Shown: positions 41,996 through 50,244 of the stretch, piece by piece | How the letters are laid out: each line of letters begins with the position of its first letter | Position numbering within the stretch: the first letter of the stretch is position 1 | Source: Hyphomicrobiaceae bacterium | Lineage (GTDB): Bacteria; Pseudomonadota; Alphaproteobacteria; Rhizobiales; Hyphomicrobiaceae | Reading direction: 5' to 3' | Length of the DNA: 64,000 nt | NCBI GenBank assembly: GCA_041397645.1 | Contig: JAWKWE010000004.1 | Span: 1,736,001-1,800,000, forward strand | Position numbers and translations under genes: made by a program | The notes under the pieces: generated by a model | The model's input: only the letters and a program-made list of their open reading frames with translations | Database searches by the model: none | What the model was told of the DNA's origin: nothing

Positions 41996-42262
41996 GTAGC
42001 GCGCGCCACTGCACTAAAAAAGGAGCCGCGACCGGCTCCTTTTTTATTTTTCGCATCTATATCGCGCTGCGATTTGATCCCTTATCCTATCGAAAACATT
42101 GGGAAAAGTTCTGAGCCAAACGGTCAGTTGGGCGTTCCCGCTATTGCAACGCGGGATCGAACATGCGTTGACTTGGTTCGTTGCGCAAATGCACTTTATT
42201 TTCCACCTGGGAAAAATCCCCCCTTTATCGAGGAATGGGGAGCCCTAAGGATTGGGAGGAAA
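41996..42262. other. gap between terminator and PQQ dehydrogenase
   Basis: Holds the terminator (42016-42050) and then the probable promoter and leader of the PQQ dehydrogenase. The open frame from 42074 is not a better start than ATG 42263. Nothing else seen. Confidence 0.4.
42016..42050 (+). terminator. strong intrinsic terminator
   Basis: Perfect 13-bp stem (42016-42028 with 42033-42045) with a 4-base loop and an A-run before and T-run after (TTTTTTATTTTT). Confidence 0.93.
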
Positions 42263-43987
42263 ATGATGACAATGCTCTACAATAGGCGACTTCGGCTATT
42301 TCTCGCGTCGTGCTCCGCCGCACTCCTGACCACCAGCGCATTCGCTGGCCAGGAAATCGAGCAAGGCGCCGCGACCCAGGGCGCCGCAGCCCCGACCCCT
42401 GCAGTGTCCCAAGATCTTTTGAGTGGAGCCGCAAAGGACTCCAAGAACTTTCTGCACACGAACGGCAACTATGCGCAGACACGCTATTATCCCGCCAAGC
42501 AGATCAATACGGACAACGTTTCAAAGATGCATGTGGCCTGGATTTTCCAGACCGACGTGAAGGAATCTATGGAAACGACACCCATCGTCGTCGATGGCGT
42601 GATGTACGTGACCACATCATTCAGCCACGTCTATGCCTTGAACGCCAAGACCGGCGAAATGTACTGGCACTACAAGCACAAGATGGGGCCGATCACGACC
42701 TTCTGCTGCGGCCCGAATAATCGCGGCGTGGCAATCGCCGATGACAAGGTTTTCCTCGCGACACTCGACGCGAAGCTTGTAGCACTCGACTCCAAGACCG
42801 GCAGTCTGCTCTGGGAAACCCAGGTCGGCGATCCCGAGCTTGGCTATTCGGAAACGATGGCTCCCACTGTCGTCGATGGCAAGGTGCTGATTGGCACAAA
42901 CGGCGGTGAATACGGTATTCGCGGCTTCGTGAAAGCGTACGATGCCAAGACCGGCAAGTTGGTCTGGCAGTTCGACACCATTCCCGAAAATTCGGTGGGC
43001 GTGTGGGCTCCGAATGACGCGACCGGTCGCGATATGCATCGTGACATCGCGGCAGAAAAAGCTGCCCTTGAGAAGCTTGGCGATCCATACAAGACGCTTG
43101 GCGGCGGCGTGTGGCAGAACCCGGCAGTGGATCTGGAATCGAAGCGCATCTTCTTCGTGGTCGGCAACCCCTCGCCCGACCTCGACGGCTCGATCCGGCC
43201 CGGCGACAATCTCTACACCGACAGCCTCGTCTCGCTCGATCTGGAAACCGGCAAATACGTCTGCCACTTCCAGTACATCGCGCATGACGTTTGGGATCTT
43301 GATGCGGTAAGCCCGCCAATTCTGGTCGATGTCAAAGACAAGGATGGCAAGGTCGTTCCTGGCGTGATCCACGGCGGCAAGACCGGACACATCTACGTCC
43401 ATAACCGCAAGGACTGCAGCCTGATCCGCTTCTCCGAAGCGATGGTGCCGCAGGAGAACATGTGGGTGCTGCCCACCAAGGAAGGTTCACGCATGCTCCC
43501 GGGCGCCAACGGCGGCGTCGAGTGGTCGCCTATGACGGTGAACCCAAATCTTGGGCTCGCCTACGCCATCAACCTGCATCAGCCGATGACCTACCACGTC
43601 GAGTCCACGCCCTATCCGGGCGGCAAGCTCTGGCTTGGTGGTGCTTTCAAGGTCATTCCTAGCGAGAAGCAGGCCGGCAATGTAACCGCTGTCGACTACA
43701 ATACCGGCAAGATCGCCTGGCAGGTCAATACGCCTCAGCCCATGATCGGCGGCATCATGGCAACCGCAGGCGGACTGGTGTTCACCGGCGAAGGCAATGG
43801 CTGGTTCCGAGCCTACAATGCCAAGAGTGGCAAGGTGCTTTGGAGCTTCCAGGCAGGTGCCGGCGTGAACGCACCGCCGTCTTCGTACTCCGTTGACGGC
43901 AAGCAGTACGTCGTGGTCGCGGCAGGCGGCAACGTCCAGCTCGATTACAAGCGCGGCAACAACATCATCGCCTTCACGGCCGATTGA
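42263..43987 (+). CDS. PQQ-dependent alcohol dehydrogenase, probable lanthanide type
   Basis: A 574-residue periplasmic quinoprotein of the methanol/ethanol dehydrogenase family: signal peptide ending SAFA-GQE, then an eight-bladed propeller with recurring W-motifs (for example GSLLWETQVGDPE, GKLVWQFDT, GKIAWQVNT, GKVLWSFQA). The adjacent cysteines C148-C149 (FCCGPN) form the disulfide above PQQ. The catalytic Asp 345 is in HDVWDLD, and Asp 347 two residues on matches the extra aspartate that marks lanthanide-binding XoxF/ExaF/PedH enzymes. The substrate, an alcohol, is not fixed by sequence. No haem domain, so it needs an external cytochrome, encoded next. ATG 42263 follows GGAGG closely; the next codon is also ATG. 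Confidence 0.92.
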   Translation: MMTMLYNRRLRLFLASCSAALLTTSAFAGQEIEQGAATQGAAAPTPAVSQDLLSGAAKDSKNFLHTNGNYAQTRYYPAKQINTDNVSKMHVAWIFQTDVKESMETTPIVVDGVMYVTTSFSHVYALNAKTGEMYWHYKHKMGPITTFCCGPNNRGVAIADDKVFLATLDAKLVALDSKTGSLLWETQVGDPELGYSETMAPTVVDGKVLIGTNGGEYGIRGFVKAYDAKTGKLVWQFDTIPENSVGVWAPNDATGRDMHRDIAAEKAALEKLGDPYKTLGGGVWQNPAVDLESKRIFFVVGNPSPDLDGSIRPGDNLYTDSLVSLDLETGKYVCHFQYIAHDVWDLDAVSPPILVDVKDKDGKVVPGVIHGGKTGHIYVHNRKDCSLIRFSEAMVPQENMWVLPTKEGSRMLPGANGGVEWSPMTVNPNLGLAYAINLHQPMTYHVESTPYPGGKLWLGGAFKVIPSEKQAGNVTAVDYNTGKIAWQVNTPQPMIGGIMATAGGLVFTGEGNGWFRAYNAKSGKVLWSFQAGAGVNAPPSSYSVDGKQYVVVAAGGNVQLDYKRGNNIIAFTAD

Positions 43988-44086
43988 TTGTGTGCAAGCC
44001 AATCTTGTGGCCTAAAGAAGAAGAGTGGATGGGGCTCGACCCCATCCACCTACAAGTCCGGCAACCCACTTCGTTCAAGGCAACAT

Positions 44087-44707
44087 ATGGCCACTTCGAA
44101 TTCCCTAACCCCCTCCGTTTTTCTGACAGCCCTACTTGCAGCGACCTCCCTAGTGACCACCGCGCGCGCCGACAGCATTGAGGAAAAGGCCGCGGTTTGT
44201 AGTGCTTGCCATGGCGAGCAAGGCGTACCAATCGATAAAGTTACGCCTATCATCTGGGGGCAGATGGAAGGCTACATCTATCTGCAGCTTCGAGACTTCA
44301 AGAGCGGCGCGCGCAAGAACGACACCATGCAGCCCGTCGTCGCCGATCTCACGAAAGATGATATGATGGCGCTGGCAGCTTACTTCGCGGCAAAGCCCTG
44401 GCCGGATCTCCAGCAACCCTCTGCGCCGAAAGATGTCGCGACGGCAGCAATCGGCCTCAACCAGTCCGTCGGCTGCACCGGCTGTCACCTGGGAGAATAT
44501 CAGGGCGACAGCACCGTACCGCGTCTAGCAGGTCAGCAGCGCGAATACATGGACAAGACGATCAAGGATTTTCGCGATCGGTCGCGTGGTAACAATCCCG
44601 GCATGTCGGATTTGATGAATGCTTCACCGGTTGATGGGCTGAAGGCGATGTCCGAATATCTTGCCGGGATGCAGATCCTGGGTGGAACCGGACACGGTTC
44701 GCGCTAA
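44087..44707 (+). CDS. dihaem cytochrome c (c4-like)
   Basis: A 206-residue periplasmic cytochrome with a signal peptide ending ARA (about 28) and two CxxCH haem sites, C38SACH42 and C130TGCH134. Each half carries a Met candidate ligand (NDTMQP, Met 81; NNPGMSD), as in c4-type or alcohol-dehydrogenase-linked cytochromes. It starts about 100 bases after the PQQ dehydrogenase and points the same way, so it is the likely electron acceptor for that enzyme, passing electrons to a terminal oxidase. The stretch upstream in the same frame is not coding. Confidence 0.9.
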   Translation: MATSNSLTPSVFLTALLAATSLVTTARADSIEEKAAVCSACHGEQGVPIDKVTPIIWGQMEGYIYLQLRDFKSGARKNDTMQPVVADLTKDDMMALAAYFAAKPWPDLQQPSAPKDVATAAIGLNQSVGCTGCHLGEYQGDSTVPRLAGQQREYMDKTIKDFRDRSRGNNPGMSDLMNASPVDGLKAMSEYLAGMQILGGTGHGSR

Positions 44708-44746
44708 CCTGTAAGCACAAGCCGCGCCCGTGTGACTTGTGAGCGC

Positions 44747-45670
44747 CTAATGCTCTGCCGCGAGCGCCGTCTTGATGGCTGGATCCGTGGCGAGATCGGC
44801 TGCTGTCTTGCCGGATTTGTCCTTCGTCGTCTTGTCGGCGTGAGCCTTCAAGAGCGTTTCGAGAGCCGTCGTGTGCCCAAGCTCGGCGGCCGTCATCAAC
44901 GCTGTGCGGCCACGGTCGTCGGCATCGTCGAGGTGCGCGCCACGGGCAATAAGAAGCTCAATCGTTTCCTTGACGTCGGCTGCGCCTGCCTCATCGGTAT
45001 GACCAGCCGCCCACATCAGGGCCGTCAGATCGTTGCCGTAGCGCTGATTGACGTCGATGCCATGATCGAGAAGAACTTTGACGACCGGCGTGAAGGCGCG
45101 TCCGGCCGCGTAGATGATGGCGGACTTACCGGTGGCATCAATCGCCCGCGGGTCGGCGCCCTTGGCGAGCAGCAACGCCACGAGTTCGCCGTTTCCGGTA
45201 TAGGCCGCAGCCGACACCGGCGTTATCCCGCTCCTTCCTGGAAGATTTGGATCGGCGCCCGCATCCAGCAGCAAAGCGGCTACATCGCGACGCTCTTCCT
45301 CCGCGGCAATGTAGAGCGCTGTGGAAGCCTCCAGATTGCGGGCGTTGACCGGTGCTTTGTGTTCCAGGAACAGTTTTACGATAGGCACGCTGCCGCGCTT
45401 GGCAGCCAAGGCGAGCGCCATGTTGCCAAGCCTATCGCGCGCCTCCAATGACGCCCCATCCTTCAGCAACGTTTCGCTTAACGCCTCGCATTGCTGCGAG
45501 GCCGCCGACATCAGCAGGGAATTGCGCTCAATCGAGGAGGCCTGAGCCTTGATCTGCTCGTAACGTTGCTCAAGAGCCTGGCATTCGCGGCGATTTCCAG
45601 CCTCGACATCACCAGAGCCAAGAACCATTACACAAACAATCAGTGGAATAGGACGTCGCGATTTTTTCAT
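44747..45670 (-). CDS. secreted ankyrin-repeat protein
   Basis: A 307-residue protein with a signal peptide (MKKSRRPIPLIVCVMVLGSGDVEA) and then about seven ankyrin repeats (each near 33 residues with the G-TPL-A / -LL--GAD-N motif: DRLGNMALALAAKRGS, GRSGITPVSAAAYTGN, GNDLTALMWAAGHTDE, DRGRTALMTAAELGH). The repeats form a binding surface for other proteins. The first 50 or so mature residues (ECQALEQRYEQIK) are a helix with two Cys. Partner unknown. Convergent with the cytochrome gene and ends 39 bases from it. Confidence 0.88.
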   Translation of the reverse strand: MKKSRRPIPLIVCVMVLGSGDVEAGNRRECQALEQRYEQIKAQASSIERNSLLMSAASQQCEALSETLLKDGASLEARDRLGNMALALAAKRGSVPIVKLFLEHKAPVNARNLEASTALYIAAEEERRDVAALLLDAGADPNLPGRSGITPVSAAAYTGNGELVALLLAKGADPRAIDATGKSAIIYAAGRAFTPVVKVLLDHGIDVNQRYGNDLTALMWAAGHTDEAGAADVKETIELLIARGAHLDDADDRGRTALMTAAELGHTTALETLLKAHADKTTKDKSGKTAADLATDPAIKTALAAEH

Positions 45671-45748
45671 GGAACTCGTTATAGCCGGATCGGCACTCGC
45701 GTGGGAAGCACTGGAACGCGCGATGAATGCAGAGTTGCTTAAGAGCCG

Positions 45749-46615
45749 TTACTCCTCGCGCCCTTCGGCGGCGTTGTTGCGCGCCGAGGGCCACCACAAC
45801 TGCACATCAGCGCCAGGCGAACGGTAATTCGCAATCAGCGCCTGGGTGCGGGCGGAAACAAGATAGCTGCGGAAGCGGTCAGCCGCTTGCCGGTTTACCC
45901 CTTTGATCTTTTCAGGATTGACGACGATGGCGGCCATCACGCGCTGCAGCAGGCTGTCCGCCGACACCATAATTTCCATTTCCGAGTCTGGGTGTTTCGA
46001 CAGAAAACGCATGAAAGGAAGTGCGCCCCAGATCACGTACCCTTTGCGTTCCTCAGCCAGACGCACCGCCTGCCCTTTCGCCGCCTGGTGCTCCAAAAAC
46101 CAGTCTTCGGCGGTCTCGACACCAGCGCCGGCGCCCAACACCTGGGTCAGATACGAGACGCCTGGAAGATCGTTGGCTACGAATGGCGCTTTGGACTGGG
46201 CAATTTTTGCGAACGCCGCGGTTGCACTCGCCATACCTTTGATACCTGCCGGATCGCTCTTGTGGCCTGCTATGACGAGTTGATTGGCAAAGACCATCTG
46301 CGGCCAATCCCCCAGCCCCTCCTGCACGAAGGCTTTCACGCCTTCCTTGCCATAGTGCGAGATGACGATATCGGCTTCCCCAGCGCGTGCGCGTTCGTAG
46401 ACGTCTTCGCCGGAATAGATCGCCAGCTTGATGCCGCTCTGTTTCTCAAAGTCCGCCGCCAGTGCGTCAATGAGCCCGCTCATCTTCGGTGTGTTGACGA
46501 TGGCAAGGCGAAGGGTCTGCGGCGATGCTGCGTCGTCGGCGTTCGCGGCAGGCATCAAGGCAAGGCACGCAGCAAGCCACATCATCGCGAAGCCGACGAA
46601 TGAGTGGAGCTTCAT
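45749..46615 (-). CDS. periplasmic binding protein, tungstate/molybdate (TupA-like) type, orphan
   Basis: A 288-residue protein with a signal peptide (MKLHSFVGFAMMWLAACLALMPAANA) and a type 2 binding-protein fold: RLAIVNTPKMSGLIDALAADFEKQSGIKLAIYSGEDVYERARAGEADIVISH, QLVIAGHKSDPAGI and a C-terminal NPEKIKGVNRQAADRFRSYLVSARTQ. The pattern matches TupA/ModA-like anion-binding proteins. No permease or ATPase gene is next to it. It begins 17 bases after the purQ stop on the same strand, an unusual place for a transport protein. Ligand is a prediction only. Confidence 0.75.
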   Translation of the reverse strand: MKLHSFVGFAMMWLAACLALMPAANADDAASPQTLRLAIVNTPKMSGLIDALAADFEKQSGIKLAIYSGEDVYERARAGEADIVISHYGKEGVKAFVQEGLGDWPQMVFANQLVIAGHKSDPAGIKGMASATAAFAKIAQSKAPFVANDLPGVSYLTQVLGAGAGVETAEDWFLEHQAAKGQAVRLAEERKGYVIWGALPFMRFLSKHPDSEMEIMVSADSLLQRVMAAIVVNPEKIKGVNRQAADRFRSYLVSARTQALIANYRSPGADVQLWWPSARNNAAEGREE

Positions 46616-46631
46616 CACGCACTTCACTTTC

Positions 46632-47333
46632 TCAGGCCGCTTCCAGAACCGACAACAACGCACTTTCAAAAATGCGCCGTCCATCGGTGCCGCCCAGCGC
46701 AGGCTCATAAAGCCGCTCGGGATGAGGCATCATGCCAAGCACCCGACCGGTTTCATTGGTGATGCCGGCAATGTTTCTCTGCGCACCGTTGGGACACGTG
46801 TCGGGTGTCACCACACCGTTCTCGTCGCAATACCGGAAGGCGACGCGGCCCTCGCCTTCCAACTTGTCGAGCGTCACCTCGTCGGCAAAGTAGTTGCCCT
46901 CACCGTGCGCGATCGGCACCTTGATCACTTCGCCTTTTCGATAGCACTTGGTGAAGAACGATTGATCGTCCTCCACCTTGAGGAATACATCGCGGCAGAT
47001 GAAGTGCAGTGAAGCGTTCCGCATCAAGGCGCCCGGCAGCAGGCCGGACTCGCACAGCACTTGAAAGCCATTGCAGATGCCGATGACGGGCGTGCCGGCT
47101 TTCGCCTTGCTGACCACATCCTTCATGATGGGCGAATGCGCCGCCATCGCCCCGCAACGCAGATAGTCGCCATAGGAGAACCCGCCGGGCAGCACAATCA
47201 TATCCGATGCCGGCACCGAAGCGTCTCCGTGCCAGACCATCTTCGGCGCAAACCCCGTAATGCGTTCGACGGCTGTTTTCACGTCTCGGTCGCAGTTGGA
47301 GCCGGGGAAAACGATGACGGAGGCGCGGAGCAT
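46632..47333 (-). CDS. purQ: phosphoribosylformylglycinamidine synthase, glutaminase subunit
   Basis: The class I glutamine amidotransferase part of FGAM synthase, supplying ammonia to PurL. The 233 residues hold the catalytic Cys 87 in GICNGFQ, the oxyanion GGFSYGD, and the His/Glu in MMPHPER. Start MLRASVIVFPGSNCDRD is typical. It follows a transglutaminase gene on the same strand; purS and purC lie upstream beyond KptA. The TupA-like gene follows its stop almost directly. Confidence 0.97.
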   Translation of the reverse strand: MLRASVIVFPGSNCDRDVKTAVERITGFAPKMVWHGDASVPASDMIVLPGGFSYGDYLRCGAMAAHSPIMKDVVSKAKAGTPVIGICNGFQVLCESGLLPGALMRNASLHFICRDVFLKVEDDQSFFTKCYRKGEVIKVPIAHGEGNYFADEVTLDKLEGEGRVAFRYCDENGVVTPDTCPNGAQRNIAGITNETGRVLGMMPHPERLYEPALGGTDGRRIFESALLSVLEAA

Positions 47334-47450
47334 GGGCTGAACCTCGGAAAGCCTGAGTTTGGAGCTTCTGCAACTAAGCGGACTCGGCTCTCATGTCTAC
47401 CGCTGGCTTGTCGCGTGCACCTCTCTTGCCCAACAATAAGGGCCCCACAA

Positions 47451-48290
47451 TCAGGGTGCGCTCACGGCTGCATCCGTGATCGTCGCACTCCGACGCCCCG
47501 GCGCCAGAACCTCGATCTCCGGTGGCTCGCCTTCGACCTCACCTTGTGGCCAGGCAAAGGCCACGTCGGCGGAATCGCGCCCCGACGCGATCGCCAGCAC
47601 GCTATCAGGCGAACTCATTTGAGTGGCATCGAAGGTAAACCAGTCTCCGCCTGAGGGGCCGCATAGATAGACCTGGAACAGGGCGTGGAAATCCTGTGGC
47701 GAGAGACGATCGGCGTAGACGCTGGTGTAGCGTGCCGGGATTGCGCAGGCTCGGCACAGAGCAATGGCAAGATGCGCAAAATCGCGACACACGCCTTGCT
47801 TTGAATGAAAAACATCGGCCGCCGTTGTGCTCGGACCGGTGCTGCCGGCAACATACGCGACATTGTTGAAGATCCAGTCGCAGATCGACATCACCCGCTG
47901 ATAGCCTCTGGGCTGATTGCCGAAGGTGTCGAAGGCAAAGTCGGTAAACGTATCGGAAGCGCAGTAGCGACTTGGTGCAAGAAATTCGATGACTTCGAAG
48001 GGCAGCTCAACAAATTCGAACTCACGAACTTGTTCAGGAGCGAACTTCTGAACCGTCAGATCAGCAACCACCTTGTAGATCACCTCAACGGGCCCAGGTC
48101 CCAAGACTGTACGAAGCCGCCGGGTGCCGCTGATAGGATCGACATATCTCTCGCGCGCGGCTTGAGGCGGAAGAATTAGCTCTTCCTGACGCACCACTTG
48201 TGCCGACGTCTTGGCGACTTCAAACTGGAACAGGAACGGCGTCGGCGCCGTGGTCACATAGCGAAGCTTGGCGGAGGCTCGAATTTCCAC
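47451..48290 (-). CDS. transglutaminase-like cysteine protease family protein
   Basis: A 279-residue protein with no signal peptide. Its middle is a transglutaminase core with catalytic triad Cys 168 (GVCRDFAH), His 202 (FHALFQV) and Asp 221 (FDAT). The N-terminal 110 residues form a beta-sheet domain with several Phe/Glu strands. Bacterial members act as amidases or proteases or add to peptide ligase clusters; the substrate is not known. It lies within the purS-purQ run, with 117 bases to the purQ start, a common place for such genes in rhizobia as far as I recall. Confidence 0.88.
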   Translation of the reverse strand: MEIRASAKLRYVTTAPTPFLFQFEVAKTSAQVVRQEELILPPQAARERYVDPISGTRRLRTVLGPGPVEVIYKVVADLTVQKFAPEQVREFEFVELPFEVIEFLAPSRYCASDTFTDFAFDTFGNQPRGYQRVMSICDWIFNNVAYVAGSTGPSTTAADVFHSKQGVCRDFAHLAIALCRACAIPARYTSVYADRLSPQDFHALFQVYLCGPSGGDWFTFDATQMSSPDSVLAIASGRDSADVAFAWPQGEVEGEPPEIEVLAPGRRSATITDAAVSAP

Positions 48291-48369
48291 GGCAGAACCC
48301 TTTTGTGCGAGCGAGGAGGTGACCTCTCAACGCGCCTGGCCTAAACGGGTTCCTATAATTCTGTGCCAA

Positions 48370-48516
48370 TTACTTGGGCATCAGGAACACGACAGCAAGC
48401 CCGGCCGCGACCAGGGGCAAAAGGATGAAAATTGCTGCCTTGATCGCCATGAAGCGAATGGCGTGCGCGTGATCGCTACGGCCAGCTTTGGTATCTTGCG
48501 AAGTGGGTTCGGTCAT
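48370..48516 (-). CDS. small single-pass membrane protein of the pur region
   Basis: A 48-residue protein: polar N-terminus (MTEPTSQDTKAGRSDHAHA), then IRFMAIKAAIFILLPLVAAGLAVVFLMPK, a single helix at the C-terminus. I recall that small membrane proteins of this form recur beside FGAM synthase genes in Hyphomicrobiales and are labelled after that link, but the role is unknown. The ATG at 48516 follows GGATGCGGG. A longer frame to 48720 overlaps KptA and is not the gene. Confidence 0.7.
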   Translation of the reverse strand: MTEPTSQDTKAGRSDHAHAIRFMAIKAAIFILLPLVAAGLAVVFLMPK

Positions 48517-48548
48517 CCCGCATCCATACAAGGGTAATCGGCTCTTTG

Positions 48549-49097
48549 TCAGGTGCCGCGCAGTGGCGTGATGAACTGCGGTGGAACGTGATCCGTCAGC
48601 CAAACGCCATTTTGCGAAAGATAAAAGACGTATCCTGCCTCTGCCATTTTGCCCGCGGCCACCTGGAGAATAACAAGGCCCCCGCGCCGTCGAGATCCCA
48701 CCATCGTCGCGGTATCGCAATCGGGGGACAGATGGACGTGCGTGCGTGCCTGCCGCGTCAAGCCCTCTGTCTCGATGGCCTCAAAGGCGTTGCGGTTCGT
48801 GCCGTGGTACAGCCACTCAGGCGGCGGGCGCGCTTCAAGATCAAGCGCGACGTCGAGCGAATGCCCTTGTGCAGCGCGGATACGATTGCCCTCCAGCGTG
48901 TAGCGGGATTTCGGGTCGCGTGCGACGATGCCAAGCACGTCTTCCCGGCTCACGTCGAATTTGTCCTGCAGACCCGCACACAGCTCGGAGAAATCTACCC
49001 AGCCGTGCCCATCCATCGCGACTCCCAATGCTTCAGGCTCGTGGCGCAGCACCAGAGACATGAACTTAGAAACGGTTTTCTCTCGGGAGGGATCCAT
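48549..49097 (-). CDS. kptA: RNA 2'-phosphotransferase (Tpt1/KptA family)
   Basis: Tpt1-type enzymes use NAD+ to remove an internal 2'-phosphate from RNA, giving ADP-ribose 1''-2''-cyclic phosphate. The 182-residue protein has SKFMSLVLRHEPEALG, the Arg/Gln box GHS, the NAD site YHGTN, and RTHVHLS in the right order; the catalytic Arg-His-Arg-Arg set is present as far as can be read. Bacteria lack the tRNA splicing that explains this enzyme in fungi, so its substrate is unclear (2'-phosphate RNA or ADP-ribosylation). It sits between purS and the small membrane protein and could be cotranscribed, since only 16 bases separate it from purS. Confidence 0.9.
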   Translation of the reverse strand: MDPSREKTVSKFMSLVLRHEPEALGVAMDGHGWVDFSELCAGLQDKFDVSREDVLGIVARDPKSRYTLEGNRIRAAQGHSLDVALDLEARPPPEWLYHGTNRNAFEAIETEGLTRQARTHVHLSPDCDTATMVGSRRRGGLVILQVAAGKMAEAGYVFYLSQNGVWLTDHVPPQFITPLRGT

Positions 49098-49113
49098 TCC
49101 CGAAACCGCCTCC

Positions 49114-49353
49114 TCAGCCGATCTCGTAAGCGTAGTTTTCGATGACGGTATTCGCCAGCAGGTCCTTGCACATCTGCTCCACGATGGCCTTGGCCTTTTC
49201 CGGATCGGTTTCTTTCAGATCGACCTCGATGTACTTACCCTGGCGCACATCGCCCACACCCGTGATGCCCAGGCCCTTCACTGCACCCTCGATGGCTTTG
49301 CCCTGAGGATCCAGGACGCCGTTCTTCAACGTGATTTTGATGCGGGCTTTCAT
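49114..49353 (-). CDS. purS: phosphoribosylformylglycinamidine synthase, PurS subunit
   Basis: The small structural subunit that links PurL and PurQ in split FGAM synthases. Its 79 residues are standard for the family: MKARIKITLKNGVLDPQGKAI, EGAVKGLGITGVGDVRQGKYIEVDL, MCKDLLANTVIENYAYEI. ATG 49353 follows GCCTGAGGAAATT (GAGGA SD). Preceded on the same strand by purC with a hairpin between them (49384-49424), so its level may be lower than purC. KptA follows after 16 bases. Confidence 0.95.
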   Translation of the reverse strand: MKARIKITLKNGVLDPQGKAIEGAVKGLGITGVGDVRQGKYIEVDLKETDPEKAKAIVEQMCKDLLANTVIENYAYEIG

Positions 49354-49383
49354 AATTTCCTCAGGCGATGGGCAAACGTTACG

Positions 49384-49424
49384 GGCCACCAAAAACAGAA
49401 ATTGGGCCGATGTACAGCCCAATT
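49384..49424 (-). terminator. terminator/attenuator between purC and purS
   Basis: AATTGGGC (49424-49417 on the reverse strand) pairs with GCCCAATT (49407-49400), then TTCTGTTTTTGG. It lies after the purC stop and before purS, so it should stop or reduce read-through. Confidence 0.75.
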
Positions 49425-49446
49425 CCCCAGATTCTGATCAGATGAC

Positions 49447-50244
49447 TCAGTTCGGCTTGCCGTTGACGGTCGGCGGATTGGAAGCAACCAGAACCGGACC
49501 AGCGCCCTTGGGGGGGCGATGTTCGGTCAACACGCCAAGACGCTTGGCGACCTCCTGATACGCTTCCAGCATTCCGCCGAGATCGCGGCGGAAACGATCC
49601 TTATCGAGCTTGTCGCCCGTTTGGATGTCCCAAAGCCGGCAGCAATCGGGGCTGATCTCGTCGGCGAGCACTATGCGCACCTGTTCATTTTCGTACAGAC
49701 GACCGAACTCGACCTTGAAGTCGACGAGGCGGATGCCGATGCCCAAGAACAAGCCGACGAGGAAGTCGTTAATCCGCAGCGCGAGCTGCATGATCTCGTC
49801 GATCTCCTGCGGAGTAGCCCAACCGAATGCCGTAATGTGCTCTTCAGCCACCATCGGATCGTTGAGAGCATCGTTCTTGTAATAGAACTCGATAATCGAA
49901 CGCGGCAGCGTGGTTCCCTCTTCAAGTCCGAGGCGCGTTGAAAGCGAGCCGGCCGCAACATTGCGCACGACCACTTCAAGCGGCACGATCTCGACTTCGC
50001 GTATCAACTGCTCACGCATGTTGAGACGCTTGATGAAGTGTGTCGGCACGCCGATCTCATTCAACTTCTGGAAGATGAATTCGCTGATGCGATTGTTCAG
50101 CACGCCCTTGCCTTCAATCAACGCATGCTTCTTTGCGTTGAAAGCGGTGGCGTCATCTTTGAAATGTTGGATGAGCGTGCCTGGCTCAGGGCCTTCGTAG
50201 AGCACCTTAGCCTTGCCCTCGTAAATGCGACGACGCTTATTCAT
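49447..50244 (-). CDS. purC: SAICAR synthetase
   Basis: Adds aspartate to CAIR with ATP in purine synthesis. The 265 residues hold RRRIYEGKAKVLYEGPEPGTLIQHFKDDATAFN at the N-terminus, GVPTHFIKRLN, EVVVRNVAAGSL, and VDFKVEFGRLY with DEISPDCCRLWD, the two family signatures. ATG 50244 gives the normal start; ATG 50265 would add seven residues. It lies first in the purC-purS-kptA run and a terminator follows. A C-terminal tail of about 15 residues after HRPP is slightly longer than usual. Confidence 0.97.
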   Translation of the reverse strand: MNKRRRIYEGKAKVLYEGPEPGTLIQHFKDDATAFNAKKHALIEGKGVLNNRISEFIFQKLNEIGVPTHFIKRLNMREQLIREVEIVPLEVVVRNVAAGSLSTRLGLEEGTTLPRSIIEFYYKNDALNDPMVAEEHITAFGWATPQEIDEIMQLALRINDFLVGLFLGIGIRLVDFKVEFGRLYENEQVRIVLADEISPDCCRLWDIQTGDKLDKDRFRRDLGGMLEAYQEVAKRLGVLTEHRPPKGAGPVLVASNPPTVNGKPN

